In this document: piece by piece, positions 59,258-64,000 of the stretch
How positions within the stretch are numbered: the first letter of the stretch is position 1
Layout: each line of letters begins with the position of its first letter
Assembly (NCBI RefSeq): GCF_035917275.1
Contig: NZ_CP108508.1
Coordinates: forward strand, 8,122,001 to 8,186,000
Direction: 5' to 3'
DNA: 64,000 nt
From: Streptomyces sp. NBC_01237
GTDB lineage: Bacteria; Actinomycetota; Actinomycetes; Streptomycetales; Streptomycetaceae
Notes under the pieces: model-generated
Told to the model about the DNA's origin: nothing
The model's input: only the letters and a program-made list of their open reading frames with translations
Database searches by the model: none
Program-made: the position numbers and the translations under genes

Positions 59258-59704
59258 CTACGACATACGGCTGTAGTCCTGCGGCGCCTTGCGCAGGATC
59301 GCGACCATTTGTTCCTGGGTGCGCGAGCGGTGCACCGGAGCGGAACAGCTGGCGATCTTCTGGAACAGGACTTCGGCCGGGATCGGGGGAACGTTCGCGA
59401 AGAGCGGGTGGTGGTCTGCCCCGGCGCCCTCGCTGAACTCCCGGTGCAGGAGCCAGATGGCCTCGGCGAACATGGGGTAGTTGCTTTCGTGCTTGGCCCA
59501 GAGGCATTTCAGCGACTCGAAGCCGGTGTCGCGCTTCACGAAGCCCCACCAGTACGACATCTCGGCAGTCTTGTCCTCGAACTTGTCGTCGTGCTGGTAC
59601 TGAGTCCAGTCGTTGAGGATCTCCCAGCGCAGTGCGTTGACGATCACTCCGCTCGGTGCGTCGGTCTGCGCCATGTCGGACATGAACCCTTTAGTGAAAG
59701 ACAT
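59258..59704 (-). CDS. Hypothetical protein, lower GC
   Basis: A 148-residue protein from the ATG at 59704 (AGGG site; internal ATGs at 59683 and 59674 are possible). Soluble, aromatic-rich: RWEILNDWTQYQHDDKFEDK, MSYWWGFVKRDTGFESLKCL, FAEAIWLLHREF. GC is visibly lower than in neighbours, suggesting separate origin. No family recognised. Confidence 0.55.
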   Translation of the reverse strand: MSFTKGFMSDMAQTDAPSGVIVNALRWEILNDWTQYQHDDKFEDKTAEMSYWWGFVKRDTGFESLKCLWAKHESNYPMFAEAIWLLHREFSEGAGADHHPLFANVPPIPAEVLFQKIASCSAPVHRSRTQEQMVAILRKAPQDYSRMS

Positions 59705-60074
59705 CCAACCACCCTAGCGATTTGGTGAGTTGGCGACTCCCGATCCGTGGCCTCAGCCGGTTCGGAACGCGAAGAGTTTCAGGACCGGGCGATGCCTGAC
59801 AGGTCAGCGTCGCAGCTTGCCTCATTTCGGCGCCTTCGTATTCGGTCGCGTCTTCGTGCTCGGTCATGCAGCCCCTCCCGGTTGATCTCTCCCACCGTTG
59901 TACCGGGCGCGCCGCACAAGCGGGGCGCCTGCGGATTCCTGGGCCGGAAAGTTGTCCACAGATCGCAGCTCAGGGCCCTAAATTCCGCTGAATCTATGCA
60001 CAGGCCAACGGCTTTACGGTTCGTGTCCGCTTCCGGGTGTGAGGTGCCGGGACGCAGACCGAAAGGGCACGGCC
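59705..60074. promoter_or_regulatory. Leader of the FtsK-like operon
   Basis: No gene is supported. The segment GAGTTGGCGACTC near 59729 resembles part of an iteron from 52 kb. AT-rich stretches around 59960-60010 are plausible promoter DNA for the operon starting at 60075. Confidence 0.35.
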
Positions 60075-62027
60075 ATGGCACGGACGAAGTTCGACAAGCA
60101 GGTGGATGAGTCCGCCGACACTCTCGCGCGAGGGATCGCCCGGATGCTGGCCGGCCGGGACCTGGACGGGGTCCGCCGTACGGACGCGACGTTCTGGCGT
60201 GCGGGCACCCGGGTCCTGCCGGCGGTGGAGGGCAAGGTCCGCCGCCGCTCCTACAAGCCCGGGTGGCGCCGGTTGTCCTTCCGCCTCGCCCTTGGTGGCG
60301 GGGTCGCGGAGAGCGGATACCTGACCACCCGGGACCTGGACGCCACCCGCGAGACCCTGAGGGAACTGACGGAGCTGTGGGAGAACCGCGAGGCGGCGCT
60401 CGCCGCACTGGAGCCCGCCGGGATCGGCGCGGCCTCCGTCCTCACGGTGGGTACCGCGACGTACATGGTCCTCACCCGCGAGCGCCGGGAGCTGATGCGC
60501 GAGTGGGTGCGCCCGCTGCACGAGGCCCTGCACCAGCCGCTCGGGCTGGCGGAGCAGACCGACCCGCGCCGCTACCTCCGCGTCCCGAAGAACTTCTCCG
60601 ACGACGACGCACAGATACGCATCGACCTGCCCACCCGGCTCGGGTTCTCCCGCGACGTGGTGGCCGACCTCATCACCCAGAAACTCGCCCTCCAGGGCGT
60701 CACGTTCTCCTGGCACCCGGAGGGCCGCAAGCCGTACGTGCTGGTGAAGAAGACCCGCAAGCCCCCGGCGAAGGCCCTCTTCAAGGACCCCAAGACGCGG
60801 GAGCTGGTGGCCAAGGCCAAAGAGTCCGCGCCCATCATCGGGTTCGGTGCCGGCGGGGGGATCGTCTCCGTCGACCTGGACGCCGAATCCCCGCACATCC
60901 TGGTCAACGCCTCCACCGGCGGCGGCAAGTCGGTGACCCTGCGCTGCATCGCCTGCCAGATGCTCCACCACGGCAGCCACGTCTTCGTCCTCGACACCAA
61001 GCGGATCTCCCACCCGTGGGCGCGCGGCGTTCCGAACGTCACCTACTGCGCCGACATCGCCGACATCCACGACCAGCTCATCGCGCTCGGCATGGAAGGC
61101 CGACGCCGCACCCGGGTCGCCGACGAACTGGGCATCGGCGCCGACCCCAAGGCCATCGGCCCCCGGCTGCTGATCCTCCTCGAAGAGATCAACGCGACGA
61201 TGAAGCAGCTGGCCCGCTACTGGGAGAAGACCCGCGAGCCCGGCGACCCGAAGGGCTCCCCGGCCCTCGACGCGCTCAACGAGATCCTCTACATGGGGCG
61301 CCAGCTGCGCATGCACGTCCTCCTGGTCGCCCAGTCCGCCACCGCCCGCGCCCTCGGGGGCCCGGAGGTCCGCGAGCAGTTCTCCACCCGCATCCTCGCC
61401 CGCTACAGCGTCAACGCCTGGCGCATGCTCGCCCCCGAGGTCCACCCCGCGCCGAAGTCCACCAAGCACCCCGGCCGCGCCCAGGTCGTCAGCGGCGGGT
61501 CCGCGCGCGAGACACAGATCCTCTTCTTCACCGAGGACGAAGCCCGCGAGTGGGCCAGCACCGGGAAGGCTGCCACCGAACCGCAGCACGCGGGCCTCCC
61601 CGCGCAGCCGGGCCCGGCGGTGCTGCACAAGCCTGCCGTCCCGCCCGCCGACTCCCTGGCCGAAGCCTGGAGCGACCCGGCCCTCCCGCCCACCACCCCC
61701 GATCCGGCGCAGGCCGCCGATGTCGACGTCCTCGCCGACGCCTGGAACACCAAGCCCCCGGCCGCCGATCCGGGCAACCCCGCGGCAACGCCGCCGGCGA
61801 ACCCGGCCCCGGTCGACGACGACCAGGCGCTGGGACTGCGCGAGGCCCACCAGCACCACCTGCCGGACATCACCGTCGCGGCGCTCCGCTACGCCCGCGC
61901 CAACGACCGCACCTTCCCCAAGCCGGTCGACAAGCGCGGCACCGAACTCCTCTACCGGGTCGGTGACCTCAAGCGCTGGGCACGCAACCGGCCCCGCGCC
62001 GCCACCGGCACCACCGACCTCGACTGA
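60075..62027 (+). CDS. FtsK/SpoIIIE-like DNA translocase ATPase
   Basis: A 650-residue protein from the ATG at 60075. A helical N-terminal part (about 1-110) with a single hydrophobic stretch at about 113-133 is followed by a domain with HEALHQPLGLAE and RVPKNFSDDDAQIRIDLP (about 148-190). The motor starts at about 255, with Walker A TGGGKSVT (281-288, Lys285) and Walker B LLILLEE (365-371), plus FVLDTKRISHPWA and VLLVAQSA. After a Pro/Ala-rich linker the C-terminus (about 590-645) holds a small HTH-like helical domain (ITVAALRYARANDRTFPKPV). The next two genes are shorter copies of the motor core. Confidence 0.7.
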   Translation: MARTKFDKQVDESADTLARGIARMLAGRDLDGVRRTDATFWRAGTRVLPAVEGKVRRRSYKPGWRRLSFRLALGGGVAESGYLTTRDLDATRETLRELTELWENREAALAALEPAGIGAASVLTVGTATYMVLTRERRELMREWVRPLHEALHQPLGLAEQTDPRRYLRVPKNFSDDDAQIRIDLPTRLGFSRDVVADLITQKLALQGVTFSWHPEGRKPYVLVKKTRKPPAKALFKDPKTRELVAKAKESAPIIGFGAGGGIVSVDLDAESPHILVNASTGGGKSVTLRCIACQMLHHGSHVFVLDTKRISHPWARGVPNVTYCADIADIHDQLIALGMEGRRRTRVADELGIGADPKAIGPRLLILLEEINATMKQLARYWEKTREPGDPKGSPALDALNEILYMGRQLRMHVLLVAQSATARALGGPEVREQFSTRILARYSVNAWRMLAPEVHPAPKSTKHPGRAQVVSGGSARETQILFFTEDEAREWASTGKAATEPQHAGLPAQPGPAVLHKPAVPPADSLAEAWSDPALPPTTPDPAQAADVDVLADAWNTKPPAADPGNPAATPPANPAPVDDDQALGLREAHQHHLPDITVAALRYARANDRTFPKPVDKRGTELLYRVGDLKRWARNRPRAATGTTDLD

Positions 62028-62113
62028 ACGGCCCCGGCCGCTCCAGCCGACACGCCCTCGCCCGGAGAACACCCGGTTCACCAGGCACACCACAGAAAAG
62101 GAACACCGCCGCC

Positions 62114-62935
62114 ATGTGGAAGACCACCAACAAGAGCACCCTCCCGCAGCAGCTGCGCCTCACCGACCCGGGCGTCCGCGAGCAGCTGGAAGCGCTGCCC
62201 GCCTCCCAGGTCCTCATCGGCCACGGCACCGACGGGCAGCCGGTCTGCGTCGACCTGGACAACGACTCGCCGCATGTCCTGGTCTACTCCGCCTCGGGCG
62301 GCGGCACCTCCACCGCCCTGCGCACCCTGACCGCCCAGCTCCTGCACAACGGCGGGCACGTCCTGGTCCTCGACTTCAAGCGCATCTCCCAGTCGTGGGC
62401 GCGCGCCCTGCCGACGGTGACCTACCGGCGCGACATCGACGACATCCACGACGCCCTTCTCGGCCTGAGCGCCGAACTGAAGCGCCGCATCCACCACGCC
62501 GACGAGCACGGTGACACCGAAGACCTGCCCCGGCTGACGGTGGTGTTCGAGTCCGCCGGCCACACCCTGCGACAGCTGGCCCGCCACTGGGAAAAGGTCC
62601 GCCAGGCGGGCGACCCGAAGACGTCCCCGGCCGTGAACGCGTACGAGGAGCTCCTCTTCGCCGGGCGCGAGGTCCGCATCCACATCCTCGCCGGCGCCCA
62701 GAGCTTCAGCGCCGCGCTGGGACGCGAGCACTTCTCCACCGTGCTCCTGGGACGGGTCACCACCCGCACCTGGAGCCAGGCCGCCCCGCAGGTCGCCACC
62801 GTCCCGAAGGGAAGCGCCCACCCGGGCCGCTTCCACGCCGTGCAGCGCGACACCGCCCACCCCACGCAGGTCCTGCTCCTGAGCGAGACCGAAGCCGCGA
62901 CGTGGGCCGCCGCCCCGCAGACCGAAAAGGACTGA
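62114..62935 (+). CDS. Degenerate paralogue 1 of the FtsK-like motor
   Basis: A 273-residue protein, ATG at 62114. It aligns with residues about 250-540 of the preceding ATPase: VCVDLDNDSPHVLVYSASGG compares with VSVDLDAESPHILVNASTGG, then VLVLDFKRISQSWARALPTV, QLARHWEKVRQAGDPKTSPA and KGSAHPGRFHAVQ. The Walker A lysine is replaced (GGGTST, Thr65) and the Walker B acids are lost (LTVVFESAG), so ATP hydrolysis is not expected. It lacks the N- and C-terminal domains. Probably a regulatory or structural partner of the active motor. Confidence 0.7.
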   Translation: MWKTTNKSTLPQQLRLTDPGVREQLEALPASQVLIGHGTDGQPVCVDLDNDSPHVLVYSASGGGTSTALRTLTAQLLHNGGHVLVLDFKRISQSWARALPTVTYRRDIDDIHDALLGLSAELKRRIHHADEHGDTEDLPRLTVVFESAGHTLRQLARHWEKVRQAGDPKTSPAVNAYEELLFAGREVRIHILAGAQSFSAALGREHFSTVLLGRVTTRTWSQAAPQVATVPKGSAHPGRFHAVQRDTAHPTQVLLLSETEAATWAAAPQTEKD

Positions 62936-63043
62936 GGCCGAATCGGCCGGACCGGGCCCTGTCCGGTCCGGCCGACACGATCCCCCTCGACCTGGTGAAC
63001 ACCCTGCTCCCCAGGCACAGCACAGAAATGGAACACGGGCACC

Positions 63044-63859
63044 ATGACGAACACGACCGCGCTCCCGCAGATGCTGCACTTCACCGACCCCGGCCTGCGC
63101 GAGCAGATCGAGGCGATGCCCGAAGGCACCGCGCTGATCGGCATCAGCACCACCGGCCGCGCCATCGCCGTCGATCTGGACGCCGAATCCCCGCACGTCT
63201 TGGTCTGCACCGCCACCGGCGGCGGCAGCACCACGGTCCTGCGCTCCCTCACCGCGCAGTTCCTGCACCAGGGCGCCCACGCCCTGGTCCTCGACGTCAA
63301 GCGGATCTCGCACCTGTGGGCGAAGGCGCTGCCGACGGTGACCCACCGCGGGAACATCGCCGGCATCCACGACGCCCTCGTCCATCTCGCCGACGAGCTC
63401 AAGCGCCGCAACGAACTCGCCGCCGACGAGCTCGCCGACGTCCCGCGGCTGATCGTCGCGATCGACAGCGCCAACGGCACGCTGCGCCAGCTCGCCCGCT
63501 ACTGGGAGACGTTCCGGCAGCAGGACGACCCCAAGACGTCCCCGGCCGTCACCGCGCTCGAGGAAGCCCTCTGGACGGGACGCTCGGCCCGCGTCCACGT
63601 TCTTCTCGACGGCACGCCCCAGACCAGCGTCCTCGGAGCGGCGGCCCACGAGCTGTTCGCCACCGTGATCCTGGCACGGGTCACGGCCGACACCTGGCGG
63701 CGCCTGGCCCCGATAGCAGGCCCCGCCCCGAAGAGCAGCCGGCACCCGGGCCGCGCCCACGTCGTCCAGGAGGGCATTGCCCACCCGACGCAGGTCCTGC
63801 TGATGACCGACGCCGAAGCAGCTGACTGGCTCGCCGCCACGGCGGCCGGGAAGAACTGA
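63044..63859 (+). CDS. Degenerate paralogue 2 of the FtsK-like motor
   Basis: A 271-residue protein, ATG at 63044. Same core again (IAVDLDAESPHVLVCTATGG, VLVLDVKRISHLWAKALPTV variants, QLARYWETFRQQDDPKTSPA, KSSRHPGRAHVVQ) with Walker A reading GGGSTT (no lysine). It keeps an Asp in the Walker B strand (LIVAIDSAN) but not the following Glu. The leaders of paralogues 1 and 2 share AGGCACA, CACAGAAA and GGAACAC just before the start, so the gene was duplicated with its ribosome site. Confidence 0.7.
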   Translation: MTNTTALPQMLHFTDPGLREQIEAMPEGTALIGISTTGRAIAVDLDAESPHVLVCTATGGGSTTVLRSLTAQFLHQGAHALVLDVKRISHLWAKALPTVTHRGNIAGIHDALVHLADELKRRNELAADELADVPRLIVAIDSANGTLRQLARYWETFRQQDDPKTSPAVTALEEALWTGRSARVHVLLDGTPQTSVLGAAAHELFATVILARVTADTWRRLAPIAGPAPKSSRHPGRAHVVQEGIAHPTQVLLMTDAEAADWLAATAAGKN

Positions 63860-63878
63860 CCCGGCGCCGGACACACCA

Positions 63879-63917
63879 CGGGCCCCGGGGGATCAGCCAT
63901 GACATCCCCGGGGCCCG
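63879..63917 (+). terminator. Terminator of the FtsK-like operon
   Basis: 12-bp arms CGGGCCCCGGGG and CCCCGGGGCCCG around a 15-base loop, 20 bases after the stop at 63859. The last 83 bases of the window show no feature. Confidence 0.7.
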
Positions 63918-64000
63918 GTATGGGTCACGCTGTCCAACGACGGCGCGGCAGGGTCGTCACGCGACAGCGGCCCCAGTCCGACGGCCAACACGTCATCTCC

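Noticed and set aside
58074..59549. A 491-codon minus-strand frame
   Set aside because: No start signal and mostly noise; only a short DUF6233-like stretch inside it is meaningful.
59994..63874. Minus-strand frames of 699 and 598 codons
   Set aside because: Val/Gly/Arg-rich antisense frames of the three FtsK-like genes.
1..64000. tRNA, rRNA and known riboswitches
   Set aside because: None could be recognised by eye on either strand.

Overview
The window looks like part of a large Streptomyces (or close actinobacterial) plasmid or integrated conjugative element. GC content is very high, GTG and TTG starts are frequent, and the recognisable families are ones usually seen in this genus: TraB/FtsK translocase, Spd membrane protein, RRQRL zinc-binding protein, DUF6415, and CoiA-like nucleases. 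I saw no rRNA, tRNA or chromosomal housekeeping operon. Plasmid functions dominate: ParA/ParB with its centromere, a MobF-type relaxase, a TraB module with its repeat cluster, and candidate replication sequences. All family names come from reading motifs by eye; no search was run.

Layout. 0-12.5 kb: small and partly decayed accessory genes (membrane protein, two CoiA-like nucleases, two remnants resembling DciA, two genes bounded by inverted repeats, a broken lipoprotein gene, a stop-interrupted membrane protein gene, and an Abi/HEPN gene). 12.5-17.2 kb: zinc-binding proteins, a large double-winged-helix zinc protein that may be a replication protein, and a 0.9 kb hairpin-rich leader that is a candidate origin. 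17.2-21.6 kb: an unusual metabolic island (XRE regulator, HAD phosphatase, DUF1932-type dehydrogenase, guanylate-kinase-like protein, HTH-kinase fusion) next to a GntR regulator with four palindromic operators. 22-34.7 kb: the transfer block, with small transfer-associated genes, an Spd-like membrane protein, a five-copy GACCCGG cluster (candidate clt), TraB, and a type IV secretion-like set (lytic transglycosylase/NlpC-P60, small pilin-like membrane protein, VirB6/TrbL-like, PrgI-like, VirB4-like ATPase). 34.9-39.1 kb: ribbon-helix-helix regulator, two tiny ORFs, and a recombinase module (tyrosine recombinase, HTH protein, zinc-finger recombinase-like protein). 39.1-43.6 kb: small zinc proteins, a polynucleotide-kinase-like ATPase and a RapZ-C/HIT fusion. 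44.4-46.5 kb: parS-parA-parB, with one parS-like palindrome inside parB. 46.6-51.1 kb: DNA-ligase fragment, RelE-like gene, MobF relaxase and a conserved plasmid protein. 51.1-53.2 kb: repeat-rich DNA holding a 42-bp perfect palindrome, five 21-bp iterons and a 12-bp tandem repeat. 53.2-59.7 kb: small genes, a pentapeptide-repeat membrane protein, a secreted protein and gene remnants. 60-64 kb: an FtsK-like ATPase followed by two paralogues that have lost the Walker A lysine.

How it may work together. TraB probably acts at the GACCCGG cluster to move double-stranded DNA between hyphae. Spd-like membrane proteins and the cell-wall hydrolase support mating, and the GntR regulator probably controls the genes to its right through the TCGTTAACGA operators. 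A relaxase and a VirB4/VirB6-like set in the same element suggest a second, single-strand-type route or a hybrid apparatus. ParABS and the iteron region would supply maintenance. The least familiar parts are the FtsK-like ATPase with two apparently inactive copies (60-64 kb), the kinase/phosphatase/dehydrogenase island (17-21 kb) and the kinase plus RapZ-HIT group (40-43.6 kb).
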